Part shown: piece after piece, positions 8,944 through 18,780 of the stretch
How positions within the stretch are numbered: position 1 is the first letter of the stretch
Layout of the letters: every line of letters begins with the position of its first letter
Source: CAWKDG01 sp963848355
Lineage (GTDB): Bacteria > Actinomycetota > Acidimicrobiia > Acidimicrobiales > UBA8190
Direction: 5' to 3'
Assembly (NCBI GenBank): GCA_963848355.1
Contig: CAWKDG010000002.1
Span: forward strand, 496,001-560,000
DNA: 64,000 nt
Program-made: the position numbers and the translations under genes
Notes under the pieces: model-generated
The model's database searches: none
What the model was told of the DNA's origin: nothing
Seen by the model: the letters and a program-made list of their open reading frames with translations, nothing else

Positions 8944-10107
8944 AGGTCCCGGTCGAGCACACCACGGGCGATCAGACCCAACTGGACCTGACTCGTCCCC
9001 TCGACGATGGTGAGCTGCTTGGCGTCGCGGTACCACTGCTCGGTGGGGTGGTCCTCCATGTAACCGGCGGCGCCGAGAAGCTGCAGAGCCAGGCCCGACG
9101 CCCGCACGGCCAACTCGGTGGCGTGGTACTTGGCCACCGACAGGTACGGGACCCACTCCTTCGAGAACCGGCCCTTGTCGGCCAACCACGCGGCGCGGTA
9201 GGTGAACAGACGGGCCGCCTCGATGTCCACGGCGCACTTGGCGATCTCCCACTGCACGCCCTGGAAGTCGGCGATCGTCTGGTTGAAGGCGGTCCGCTGC
9301 TGGACGTACTCGGTGGCGTACATCAACGCGCCCTCGGCCAGGCCGATCCCGCGGGCGGCCACCACCGGCCGCATCGAGTTGAGCCCGAGCATGGCGAGAC
9401 GGAAACCGCCGATCTCCCCGATGACGTTGTCGGCGGGGACGTGGACGTCGTTCAGGACGAGCTCGCCGGTGTCGACGCCGCGGACCCCCATCTTGTGGTC
9501 GATCCGTCCCACCTCGACACCGGACCAGGTCCGTTCGACGATGAAGGCGGTCACCGAGTCGTGGGCGCGGCTGGTGGGGTCCGACGTCTTGGCGAAGACG
9601 GTGTACCAGTCGGCCTCCCGGACCCCCGACATCCAGCACTTGGTGCCGTTCAGGACCCATCCTCCGGGCGAGGCGGGGTCGGGGGTGGCCCGGGTGCGCA
9701 TCCCCATCACGTCACTCCCCGCCTGCGGTTCGGACAACCCGAAGGCGGCGCGCTGCGAGCCGTCGGCGATGCCGGGGAGGTAGCGCTGCCTCTGCTCCGG
9801 CGATCCGGCGATCATCACCGGCCCGGTCGGCAGCCGGGTGAGGAGCAACATCAGCGCGGCGGTGTTCGAGTACTTGGCCACCTCCTCGATGGCCAGGCTG
9901 AGACCGAAGATGCCGGCGCCCGAACCGCCGACGTCCTCGGGGAGACACAGGCCGAGGAGTCCGGCGTCGCGAAACAGGGCGAAGACGTCGTCGGGGTAGT
10001 CGCCGCTGCCGTCGATGGCCCGGGCCCGTGGCTTTATCTTGTCCTGGGCCAGGCCGACGGACCGAGGCCTGCAGCTCGGAGAGCTCCGGCGACAGCTCGA
10101 AATCCAT
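8931..10107 (-). CDS. Acyl-CoA dehydrogenase, frameshifted near the N-terminus
   Basis: FAD-dependent acyl-CoA dehydrogenase, about 390 aa, for beta-oxidation or branched-chain acyl-CoA oxidation. Seen are AFGLSEPQAGSD (FAD/substrate region), VLNGTKCWMSG and the C-terminal GAAGYMEDHPTEQWYRDAKQ with the terminal signature IVEGTSQVQ. The first 17 codons (MDFELSPELSELQASVR from ATG 10107) are in another frame; the break is near 10052-10062. Substrate chain length is not determinable. It overlaps trpD by 10-13 bp. Confidence 0.9.
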
Positions 10108-10129
10108 GGCCGGGAGGCTAGTGCCCGGG

Positions 10130-10616
10130 TCAGGTGACGCCGGACTCGACAACGGAGCGGGCGCCGCCCAGATGGGTCCGGCAGTGGCGGGCGGCCACCG
10201 ACGCCAGCTGCTCGGTCGTCACCGCCATCCCGTCGCCGGGGCCGAAGGGAACCGACATCGCCAACTCCTCGGCGCTCAATCCGCCGATGCGCTCCCGGAG
10301 CGCGGCGCCGTGGCGCCGCAACTCCTCGGCCGTGTCGGCCCGCGTCACGCCGGCGAAGGCGCGGGCGTGACGGGCGTTGTCGGCGTCGATCTCCGACGCC
10401 GTCTTGGTGATCGCATCGCCCCGGCGGGCCCGATCGAGCCAGTCGAGCATCTGCCGATGCCCGACGGCGATGTGGTGCACGACCACGCCGACGGGCCAGT
10501 CCTCGCCCGGCACCATCGACGTCCACCGCTCGTCGGGGCAGCCCTCGACGAAGGCGATGCACCTCGTCGTTGGCCTCCTCGAATTCCCCGGCCAGGCGTT
10601 CGGCCTCGGCGTTCAC
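10130..10616 (-). CDS. DinB-family (four-helix) protein, frameshifted
   Basis: DinB-like metal-binding four-helix protein, a family that includes mycothiol-dependent enzymes and uncharacterised members. The main part reads VGVVVHHIAVGHRQMLDWL with the conserved His residues of the metal site, and ends SVAARHCRTHLGGARSV. The N-terminus (VNAEAERLAGEFEEANDEV, from GTG 10616) is in a different frame, joined near 10557-10560 to IAFVEGCPDERW. Expected GTGA overlap with the upstream RidA stop at 10613 matches the style of this genome. Confidence 0.75.
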
Positions 10617-11096
10617 GGACCGTCCGGCGCCCGGAACCACGGCCACGGTCACCTCGATCTCCACGGCCCCGCCGCGCGGCAGGGCGGCCACGCCGATGGC
10701 CGACCGGGTGTGACGGCCGGCGTCGCCGAAGATGGCGTGGAGGACGCGGCTGGCCCCGTCGATCACCGCCGGTTGCTCGTGGAAGTCGGGCGTCGAGGCC
10801 ACGAACCCGGTCACGGTGAGGACGCGCTCGACACGGTCCAGACTTCCGAGGGCCTGCTCGAGCACGGCCAGCGCGTTCAGAGCGCACACCTCGGCCGCGA
10901 TGGCGCCCGCGTCGACGCCGACATCGGCACCCAACGTCCCCGTGCAGGTCAGCTCTCCGGCGATCCGGGGAAGCTGACCTGACGTCCGGGCCACGTTGTC
11001 ATGCACGACGACGGCGTCGAGCGGATCGTGGGGCGGATGCGGACCGTGGAGGGTCAGTCCGAGTTCGTCCAGACGGGCGGCGATACGACCGGGCAT
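10613..11096 (-). CDS. RidA/YjgF-like protein, probable terminal frameshift
   Basis: RidA-superfamily protein of about 160 aa, a fold that deaminates reactive enamine/imine intermediates. Seen are SGQLP near residue 40, VCALNALAVLEQALGSLDRVERVL, and HTRSAIGVAALPRGGAVEIEVTVAV, matching the family strand order. As sequenced the frame runs without a stop into the next gene. A one-base shift near 10625-10645 gives a stop TGA at 10613-10615 overlapping the GTG of the DinB gene. The catalytic arginine appears as the R in HTRSAIG. Confidence 0.8.
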
Positions 11097-11164
11097 GGCG
11101 CGGATCGTACGCGTCCCCGATCGACCTCAGAACGAGCAGCCGACCTCAGAACGACAAGCTGACC

Positions 11165-11410
11165 TCAGGCCGACTTGCGCCGCTGCCGGTGGATGCGACG
11201 ACGCTCCCGCTCCGTGGTGCCGCCCCAGACGCCCTCGCGCTCGCGGTGGGCCAGGGCGTGCTCGAGGCAGGCCTGGCGTACCGGGCACTCGGCGCAGATC
11301 GCCTTGGCCTCCCACGCGTCGTCCTCATCGGACGCCGGGTAGAAGACGTCGGGGTCGATGCCCTGGCAAGCGGCAAGCTTGCGCCAGCTGGCGGTCGAAG
11401 GGGCGGTCAT
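11165..11410 (-). CDS. WhiB-family iron-sulfur transcription factor
   Basis: Actinobacteria-specific 81-aa regulator that binds a [4Fe-4S] cluster. The four ligands are C15, C39, C42 and C48 (C-x2-C-x5-C for the last three), followed by the turn GVWGG at 60-64 and a basic C-terminal tail (RERRRIHRQRRK). ATG 11410 is preferred over an upstream in-frame ATG because a GAGGAAG ribosome-binding site lies about 9 bp before it. The WhiB subgroup cannot be fixed from this alone. This gene is one of the main clues that the host is an actinobacterium. Confidence 0.95.
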   Translation of the reverse strand: MTAPSTASWRKLAACQGIDPDVFYPASDEDDAWEAKAICAECPVRQACLEHALAHREREGVWGGTTERERRRIHRQRRKSA

Positions 11411-11672
11411 CAGGGTCACTTCCTCAAGCACTCTGTGCGGTCGTCGTCTCTCGTTTGGTGTTCATTTCCGCTCTCCCGCCCGTGAGCAGGGACAATAGTC
11501 CCCTGGGACGGGAAAACAGCGGAACGGACAGTATTGCGCACGAATGCCACCCGTGTAAAGAACTGCCTCGGTGCCCACCCTGGTGAGCGGCTCAGGCACG
11601 ACTCGTCGGCCCGTGGGACGCCGTTTTCGGTCCCGGAGAGAACGGAGGATGTCGCGAGGGGTGACGTAGGCC
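11411..11672. other. Non-coding region upstream of whiB
   Basis: About 260 bp between the whiB start and the DUF3501 stop. An open frame on the minus strand has no family features and looks spurious. A short perfect inverted repeat GGGAC-aata-GTCCC lies near 11489-11502. TACTGT, a possible -10, occurs on the minus strand around 11530. I see no RNA gene. Confidence 0.4.
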
Positions 11673-12276
11673 TCACTCCGCCAGATCGGTGGCCAGCTCA
11701 CGGCGCGTCTCGTCGCTCGAGCGTCGTCTCGTGGCGGTAGTCCTCGTGCGCCACGGCGAGGACGACGGGTCCGTCGGCGAACCGCCCCACCTGCGACGGC
11801 GTGAGGGCGAAACGGACGTAGTGCACCGAGGCCGTCATGGTCGGTCGGGTGAGGGCTTGTTCGTGCGCCGCCTCGGGCAGACCGGGGGCGACGTCGGCGT
11901 CGCCCCCAGCGCCGATCCGCAGCTCGACCGACCGCTCGACACCCACCAGCTTCGGAAGCCATTCCCGCAACGAGGCCTCGTCGGTGAGCTCGATGAACAT
12001 CGTGGCCGACAGCTCCCCCGGCGTCGGGAGGAGCACGTTGTAGATGTCGAGCTCGCCCTGGACCTGCGCGTCGGTCACCATGCGCTCGGCCCGGGCCATC
12101 TCCTGCACCTGGAAACGGACCGTCTCTCGGTTCTCGAACACGAACGACACGAACGGACCGACCGCCACCCGCCGCCGTTTCTTCAGCTCGATGATCCGGC
12201 GCCGGTACGCGTCTCGGCCGCGCTCGTATGTCCGGAGGTCGTCGATGTCGTCGACGACGAGAGGTTGATTCACCAT
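11673..12276 (-). CDS. DUF3501 family protein, C-terminal frameshift
   Basis: DUF3501 proteins are of unknown function and commonly sit beside rubrerythrin and Fur-type regulators, as here. The N-terminus MVNQPLVVDDIDDLRTYE and GPFVSFVFENRETVRFQVQEM are characteristic. As sequenced, the protein stops at 11698 after HETTLERRDAP. Removing one base near 11717-11721 gives the normal family tail TLSDETRRELATDLAE ending at 11673. It is the third gene of the fur-rubrerythrin operon, after a 90-bp gap holding a strong hairpin. Confidence 0.88.
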
Positions 12277-12298
12277 CGGGTGGATCTCCTCGGTGAGC

Positions 12299-12331
12299 CC
12301 GGACCGGTCCGAACAGTTCGGACCGGTCCGG
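12299..12331. terminator. Strong intra-operon hairpin (15-bp stem, 3-nt loop)
   Basis: Perfect inverted repeat: arms 12299-12313 and 12317-12331, loop CAG. It contains two copies of GGACCGGTCC, itself a palindrome. It lies between rubrerythrin and DUF3501. No T-run follows on the minus strand, so it is either an attenuator/processing hairpin that lowers DUF3501 expression, or a protein-binding palindrome. Confidence 0.6.
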
Positions 12332-12366
12332 ACGCCCGCCGCGGTGCATGCGCTCGTCGGTGTCCG

Positions 12367-12801
<435 letters not shown>

Positions 12802-12851
12802 CGGTCGTGGGCCTGATGATCATCGGTGCGGTACGGGCTGGTGCTCTTCTC

Positions 12852-13319
12852 TCACGTCACGAGGGACTCCTCCGTCGGCGACAGGGTTTCGGCGCGGTCG
12901 TCCCGGCGGCATTGCGCGCACCAGCCGCGGAACACCACCTCGGCCTCGCTCACCTCGAAACCCTCGTCGGCTCCCGGCGGCACGCTGATCCCGGTGAAAT
13001 CGACGTGCAGGTCCCGGACCTTCCCGCACGACCGGCACACGAGATGATGGTGCAGCCGTTCGACGTTGGGGTCGAACCTCGTGGTTCCGGTACCCAGATC
13101 GAGGGCGGCGATCTCACCGAGGGCGGCCAGCTCGTTCAGGGTCTGGTACACGGTCTTCAACGAGATCGTCTCCACCTCACTGCGGGCCACGGCGTGGACC
13201 GACTCGGCGGTGGGATGGGTCTCGTCGCCCTGCAGGACGCGGAAGATGCACTGCCGTTGCGCCGTGACCTTGCGCCCGCGGGCCCGGAACAACCGCGTCA
13301 GCTCCTCGGGTGATCTCAT
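12852..13319 (-). CDS. Fur/PerR-family metalloregulator
   Basis: 155-aa Fur-superfamily repressor, most likely a peroxide or iron sensor given its operon partners. The N-terminal winged helix (LTRLFRARGRKVTAQRQCIFRVL) is followed by the metal-binding part with HHHLVCRSC and GWCAQC, the two CxxC pairs of the structural zinc site. ATG 13319 is chosen because homology starts at MRSPEELTRLF. The promoter overlaps inverted repeats at 13342-13367, so autoregulation is expected. Confidence 0.92.
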   Translation of the reverse strand: MRSPEELTRLFRARGRKVTAQRQCIFRVLQGDETHPTAESVHAVARSEVETISLKTVYQTLNELAALGEIAALDLGTGTTRFDPNVERLHHHLVCRSCGKVRDLHVDFTGISVPPGADEGFEVSEAEVVFRGWCAQCRRDDRAETLSPTEESLVT

Positions 13320-13329
13320 GACACGCGGG

Positions 13330-13367
13330 AACGTATCACCAATGATTGTTTCTTGACAATCGTTGTC
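13330..13367 (-). promoter_or_regulatory. Fur/PerR-type operator and promoter of the fur-rubrerythrin operon
   Basis: On the minus strand a -35 TTGTCA (13354-13359) and a -10 TACGTT (13330-13335) are separated by 18 bp. Overlapping the -35 are GATTGT (13344-13349) / ACAATC (13356-13361), a perfect 6-bp inverted repeat with 6-bp spacer, and GACAA-tcg-TTGTC (13355-13367). Transcription would start a few bases before the ATG at 13319. Binding by the adjacent regulator is inferred. Confidence 0.6.
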
Positions 13368-13434
13368 GATGAGAGCCCTCGGCGTGCCTCCGGGGGCCGA
13401 CCGGAGCCGGGCACCGCTGTGGCAGGCTGGCCCG

Positions 13435-15273
13435 ATGCCGCCGACCCATCCGGCTCCCCGTCGACCGGCCGCCGAGGCGGAGAGGGGAGGTGGTGGCGGA
13501 CGCCCGGGACGGTTCGACCGGTCGGAGGCGCTGCGCCGCATGCGGGCCGAGCACTTCGACGTCCTCGTCATCGGGGGAGGCATCACCGGCGCCGGGGTCG
13601 CCCTCGACGCCGCCGCCCGGGGCCTGCGGACGGCCCTCGTGGAACGGCACGACTTCGCCTCGGGCACATCGTCGAAGTCGTCCAAGATGATCCACGGCGG
13701 GCTCCGCTACCTCCAGCAGCGCGATTTCCGCCTCGTCTACGAAGCCCTGCACGAGCGCCAGAGACTTCTCGACAACGCCCCCCACCTGGTCACACCGCTG
13801 CCCTTCCTCATCCCCCTCTTCGGGCGCGACGGCGTGGTCAACAAGGGCGTGGCCCGTACGTACGCCATCGCCCTGTGGCTCTACGACGCCACCGGCGGCT
13901 GGCGAATCGGCAAACGCCACCGCCGCATCGACCGGGCCGAGACCCTGGCCCACCTCCCCACCCTGCGCACCGACCGGCTGGTCGCCGGCTTCCTCTACTA
14001 CGACGCCCGGGCCGACGACGCCCGCCTGACACTGGCCGTGGCCCGCACCGCCGCCCTCGACCACGGTGCCGTCGTGGCCAACTACGCCGAGGTCACCCGC
14101 CTGCGTCACGACGCTTCCGGCGCCGTCACCGGCGCCCGGATCCGTCCCGTGGCCCCCGGCGACGGGGACCCCGATACCGGGCACGGCGAATTCGAGGTCG
14201 AGGCGACGGTCGTGGTGAACGCCACCGGCGTCTGGGCCGACGACGTCCGGGCGTTGGACGAAGGGACCCATCCCCACTCGCTGCGGCCGGCCAAGGGCAT
14301 CCACCTCACCGTGCCCCGGTCCAAGCTCCCGGCCGACATCGCCGCGGTCATCCCCGTCCCGAAGGACCGGCGGTCGATCTTCGTGGTCCCCTGGGCCGAC
14401 GGTGACGACGTCTACCTGGGAACGACCGACACGGCCTGGGACGGCCCGCTCGATGATCCCGCCTGCCTCCCCGCCGATGTCGACTACGTCCTCGACGCGG
14501 CCAACGGTGCCACCACGGGGCACCTCTCGCGCCACGACATCACCGGGGTCTGGGCCGGCCTGCGTCCGCTGTTGGCCCCCGGAGACGGGCACCACGTGAG
14601 TGAACGCACGGCCGACCTCTCCCGACGCCACACCGTCCGGGAGTCGCCCCACGGCCTCGTCACCGTGACGGGAGGGAAGCTCACCACCTACCGCCTGATG
14701 GCCGAGGACACCGTCGATGTCGTCGTCCGTCGGCTGGGGTCGGCCGCCCCGGCGGGGGCCAAGAGGTCCCCCACCCGGCGCCTCGGGATCATCGGAGCGG
14801 CCGGTCTGGCCGCCTTTCGTCGCCCGGGAGCGGCGGCCGACGCCGGACTGGACGAAGCCACCTTCGCCGCCCTCGTCGCCCGCCACGGGAGCGAGACCAC
14901 GGCCGTCCTGGCCCTGGCCGACGGTCGACCGGAGTTGCTCGAACCGCTCGTGCCCGGGCTCCCCCACCTGCGCGTCGAGGCCGTCTGGGCCGTGCGCCAC
15001 GAGATGGCCGTCACCGTCGACGACGTTCTCTCCCGGCGCACGCGCGCCACACTCCGACACGCCGAGGCGGCGGCCACGGCGGCGGCAGCCGTGGCCGACC
15101 TCCTGGCCCCCGAGTGGTCCCGCGACCCCCGTGACACCCGGCTCGAGGCGGCCGCCTTCTCGGCCGAGATCCACCGGACCCTGGCCCGCGCCGGGTTACC
15201 GGTCGGTGGCCCCCACACCGGGAGATCGGCCGATGTCGCCCCGGCCCTCGGGCGCGACGAGCCGTCGTCGTGA
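13435..15273 (+). CDS. glpD: Glycerol-3-phosphate dehydrogenase (FAD-dependent)
   Basis: Oxidises sn-glycerol-3-phosphate to dihydroxyacetone phosphate, passing electrons to the membrane quinone pool. The Rossmann motif VIGGGITGAGVALDAAARG, FASGTSSKSSKMIHGGLRYL, the segment KGIHLTVPRSKLP and VTVTGGKLTTYRLMA are all standard for GlpD. About 613 aa from ATG 13435; an upstream ATG at 13363 would overlap the fur promoter and adds only low-complexity sequence. First gene of a three-gene operon with a flavoprotein and an FGGY kinase. Confidence 0.94.
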   Translation: MPPTHPAPRRPAAEAERGGGGGRPGRFDRSEALRRMRAEHFDVLVIGGGITGAGVALDAAARGLRTALVERHDFASGTSSKSSKMIHGGLRYLQQRDFRLVYEALHERQRLLDNAPHLVTPLPFLIPLFGRDGVVNKGVARTYAIALWLYDATGGWRIGKRHRRIDRAETLAHLPTLRTDRLVAGFLYYDARADDARLTLAVARTAALDHGAVVANYAEVTRLRHDASGAVTGARIRPVAPGDGDPDTGHGEFEVEATVVVNATGVWADDVRALDEGTHPHSLRPAKGIHLTVPRSKLPADIAAVIPVPKDRRSIFVVPWADGDDVYLGTTDTAWDGPLDDPACLPADVDYVLDAANGATTGHLSRHDITGVWAGLRPLLAPGDGHHVSERTADLSRRHTVRESPHGLVTVTGGKLTTYRLMAEDTVDVVVRRLGSAAPAGAKRSPTRRLGIIGAAGLAAFRRPGAAADAGLDEATFAALVARHGSETTAVLALADGRPELLEPLVPGLPHLRVEAVWAVRHEMAVTVDDVLSRRTRATLRHAEAAATAAAAVADLLAPEWSRDPRDTRLEAAAFSAEIHRTLARAGLPVGGPHTGRSADVAPALGRDEPSS

Positions 15274-15286
15274 GATCGTTCGGGTC

Positions 15287-16856
15287 GTGAGCGCCCCCGT
15301 TCCCGGCGACCTGTCGGCCCCCACCCCTGTCACACCGGTCGACGCGGCGCCGTCGGAGGTCACCGAACGCCTGGGCGGTCCACGCGTCGGGGTCGACGAC
15401 GCCCTGCTGGTGCGGCTACGCGGCGCCTGCGCCGAGGTCACGGTGGACGACACGGCGCGCATGGAGGCGGGGCGCGACTGGTGGCCCCTGGCCATCCGCT
15501 GGGCCACCCGCGGCGCCGTGCCGGCCCGGCCGGCGGCGGTGGCACGGCCGGCGACCGGCCACGAGGTGGCCGCCGTCCTCGCCGCCTGTCACGAGGCGCG
15601 GGTCCCGGTCACGGCCATGGCCGGACGTTCGGGCGTGTGCGGATCGAGCGTCCCCGCCTTCGGTGGAGTCGCCCTCGACATGTGCGCCGTGCGCGGGATC
15701 GTCGACATCGATACCACCTCGCTCCTGACCGAGGTGCTCCCCGGTACCTTCGGCCCCGATCTCGAAGCCGGCCTCCGTCCCGAGGGCGTCACCCTCGGGC
15801 ACTGGCCCCAGTCGATGGACCTCTCGACGGTGGGCGGTTGGCTGGCCTGTCGCGGTGCCGGTCAGTACTCGACCGCGGTACGGCAAGATCGAGGACATGG
15901 TGGTCGGGTTGGACGTGGCCCTGGCCGACGGCCGCCTCATCCGCACCGGCGGCACCGGTCCGCGGGCGGCCACCGGTCCCGACCTCACCCAGATGTTCGT
16001 CGGCTCCGAAGGTGTCCTCGGCATCATCACCGGCGCCATCCTCCGCCTCCATCCCCGGCCGTCGGCCGAGAGGCGCCGCGCCTACGGGTTCGCCTCCTTC
16101 GAGGAAGGGTTGGAGGTGTGCCGGCTCATCCTCCGCCGCGGGGCCACGCCGGCCGTCCTCCGCCTCTACGACCACACCGAGAGCGCCCGCAACTTCGACG
16201 TCCCCGACCACTGCGTCCTCGTCGTCCTCGACGAAGCTGATCCCGGCCTTCTCGACGCCACCGTGGCGGTGGTCGACGCCGAATGCGCGGCCGGCGCCGG
16301 CGCGCCGCTCGACGAGGCACTGGTGCAGCGGTGGCTGTCGCACCGCAACGACGTCTCGGCCCTCGCCCCCCTCTACCGCGCCGGCATCGTCGTCGACACC
16401 ATCGAGATCTCGGCCCGGTGGGCGGCGCTGCCCCGCATCTACGACGACTGCGTCGGCGCCCTCCAGGGGATCGACGGCACCCTGGCCGCCTCCGCCCACC
16501 AGAGCCACGCCTACGGCGACGGCGCCTGCCTGTACTTCACCTTCGCCGGCCGGGCCCCTGACGACAGTGGTGCCACTGGTGTCGACAGCGCCGGCGACAC
16601 GGCCACGGCCGACGCCTGGGCCGAGCACTACTACCGGACGGCGTGGACGGCGGTCATGGACACGGTCATGGCGCACGGCGGCGCCATCAGCCACCATCAC
16701 GGCATCGGGATCAACCGCTCGCCCTTCATGGCCCCGGCCCTCGGGGCAACGCTCGACGTGCTGGCCGCCGTCAAAGAGGCCCTCGATCCCCGGGGCATCC
16801 TCAACCCGGGCAAGCTCGGCCTCCCGTCGCCGTTCGGAGAGCTCGGCTGGCCGTGA
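15287..16856 (+). CDS. FAD-binding oxidase, alkyl-DHAP-synthase-like, frameshifted
   Basis: Type-4 FAD-binding (VAO/PCMH) flavoprotein of about 523 aa, close to alkyldihydroxyacetonephosphate synthases of ether-lipid synthesis. PCMH landmarks are GRSGVCGSSVPAFGGVALD and GSEGVLGIITGAILRLHP; the C-terminal HHHGIG matches the family catalytic His region. The frame breaks near 15873-15876: GAGQYST continues as RYGKIEDMV. GTG 15287 is 14 bp after the glpD stop. Its place between glpD and a kinase points to glycerol/DHAP metabolism; the exact reaction is inferred. Confidence 0.85.
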
Positions 16857-16866
16857 GCGGGTCGTC

Positions 16867-18323
16867 GTGAGCATCCTCGTCATCGACGTCGGGACGTCGG
16901 GGGTCCGAGCCGCCACCGTCGACGGTGACGGGGCCGTCGGCAACGTCCACTACATCGAGGTCCTCCCCACGTCGCCGGCCCCGGCCTTCGTCGAGTTCGA
17001 CGCCGCCGCCATGGCCGCCGCGGTTCTCGAGGTGGCTCGTGCCGCTCTCGACGCCTCCGGACCGGTCGGGGGCGTCGGCATCGCCAACCAGCGGGCCTCC
17101 ACCGTCGTCTGGGACCGGTCGACCGGCGTCCCCGTCGGACCCGGGATCGGTTGGCAGGACCTGCGGACGGTCGGGACCTGCCTGGCCCTGCAGGCCCAGG
17201 GGATCCGGGTGGCGCCCAACGAATCGGCCACCAAGCTGGCCATGCTCCTCGATCTGGCCGACCCCGACCGCCAGCCGCGACCTCTGCTTCGGCACCGTCG
17301 ACACCTGGGTGGCGTGGACCCTGTCGAACGGTGCTCTGCACGTGACCGACGCCAGCAACGCCGGGGTCACCGGGCTGTGGGGCGACGCGGCGGCGTGGAA
17401 CGACACGATTCTCGACGCCTTGCGCATCCCCCGCGGCGTCCTGCCCACGGTGGTCGACTCGAGCGGCGTCGTCGGTCCGGCCAGCGCGCTCCCCGGTGCG
17501 CCTCCCATCGCCGGGATCGCCGGGGACCAGCAGGCGTCGCTCGTGGGCCAGGGCTGCACCCGCCCGGGGTTGGCCAAGGTGACGTTCGGCACCGGCGGCA
17601 TGCTCGACTGCTGCGTCGGCGCCGAGCGCCCCGCCTTCGCCCGGCGCGGCGGCGCCGGGACGTTCCCCATCGCCGCCTGGCAACGCCAGGGCCGCATCAC
17701 CTGGGGCGTCGAGGCCATCATGTTGTCCGCCGGGACCTGCGTCGAGTGGCTGCGCGACGACCTCGGCATCATCACCACGGCGGCGGAGTCCGACGAGGTG
17801 GCCGGCCGCTGCACCGAGACCGGCGACGTCTGGTTCGTCCCCGCCCTCCTCGGGATGGGCACCCCGGTGTGGGACTTCGGCGCCCGCGGCACCTTCGTCG
17901 GTATCACCCGGGGCACCGGGCGACCCGGAACTGGTCCGAGCCGTTCTCGAAGGGGTCGCCCATCGCGGCGCCGATCTCCTGGAGGCGGCGGAGTCCGACA
18001 CCGGCCTCGCCATCCCCACGCTGCGCGTCGACGGCGGGATGTCGGCCAACGCCACCTTCATCGGGGCCGTGGCCGACGCCACGGGCCGTCCCATCGAGGT
18101 CTCGCCTGTCCTCGAGGCCACCACCCTCGGCGCCGCCTACCTGGCCGGCATGGCGCTGGGCGTCTGGGCCGACGAGGACGAGGTGGCGGCGTCGTGGACT
18201 CCGCAGCGCGTGGTCGAGCCCCGCACCGGCGACGCCCGGCGCGCCGACACCCGCGCCCGGTGGCTGGCGGCGCGCGACCGGTCGCTCCGGACCATCCCCG
18301 AGCTGTCGTCGCTCGATTTCTGA
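16867..18323 (+). CDS. FGGY-family carbohydrate kinase (glycerol/xylulose kinase-like), two frameshifts
   Basis: Sugar/polyol kinase with the N-terminal phosphate motif DVGTSGVRAATVDGDG and C-terminal DGGMSANATF. The start GTG 16867 is 11 bp after the upstream stop. Frame breaks are near 17270 (joins DPDR to SRDLCFGTVDTW) and near 17920-17925 (extra G in a GGG run; joins GTG to DPELVRAVLEGV). Repaired length is about 485 aa, normal for FGGY. Operon context suggests glycerol is phosphorylated here, but xylulose or ribulose cannot be excluded. Confidence 0.85.
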
Positions 18324-18366
18324 ACGCCGGACGACAGAGCGCCCGACAAACCACCGCCGGCCGCGC

Positions 18367-18765
18367 TCAGCCCGCCGGTGCCTCGCCCGTCGTCGAGTCG
18401 TCGGCCCCGGGGGCGAAGGGCCACTCCTCGAAGACGGCACAGCGCCCACCGGTGGAGAACTGGAGCACCCACAGGTCACGCCATCTCCCGACGGCGGGGT
18501 CGTCGTAGTCGACCGACACGCGCACGACGGCCGTCCGGCCCTCGACGGCCACGACCTCGCTCGTCATCGTGAAGCCCTCGTCGGGACCGGCGCGCTCGTG
18601 CTCCCACAACCGGGCCAGATCGTCGAGGCCCTTCACGGGCTCCTCCCACGGTGAGGTGCGGTACGTCACCTCGGGCGAGAACACCACGCCCAACTGGTCG
18701 GTACCCGGCGACCGCCATGCCCGCTCGTAGGCCTCGATCCAGCGGATCACGTCGGTCCTGTCCAT
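18367..18765 (-). CDS. SnoaL/NTF2-like protein
   Basis: 132-aa cone-shaped NTF2-like domain. The N-terminal helix (MDRTDVIRWIEAYERAWRSP), the strand YRTSPWEEPVKGLDDLARLWE and the late ARGRTAVVRVSVDY-type strands fit the family. Such proteins act as small-ligand isomerases/hydrolases or as accessory subunits. It is the last gene of a compact minus-strand run of four genes, 15 bp after the FAD oxidoreductase. Confidence 0.8.
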   Translation of the reverse strand: MDRTDVIRWIEAYERAWRSPGTDQLGVVFSPEVTYRTSPWEEPVKGLDDLARLWEHERAGPDEGFTMTSEVVAVEGRTAVVRVSVDYDDPAVGRWRDLWVLQFSTGGRCAVFEEWPFAPGADDSTTGEAPAG

Positions 18766-18780
18766 CAGGTCATCGTGCCA

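Noticed and set aside
11416..11676. Open frame on the minus strand upstream of whiB
   Set aside because: Low-complexity translation without motifs; overlaps the promoter region of whiB and the corrected end of DUF3501.
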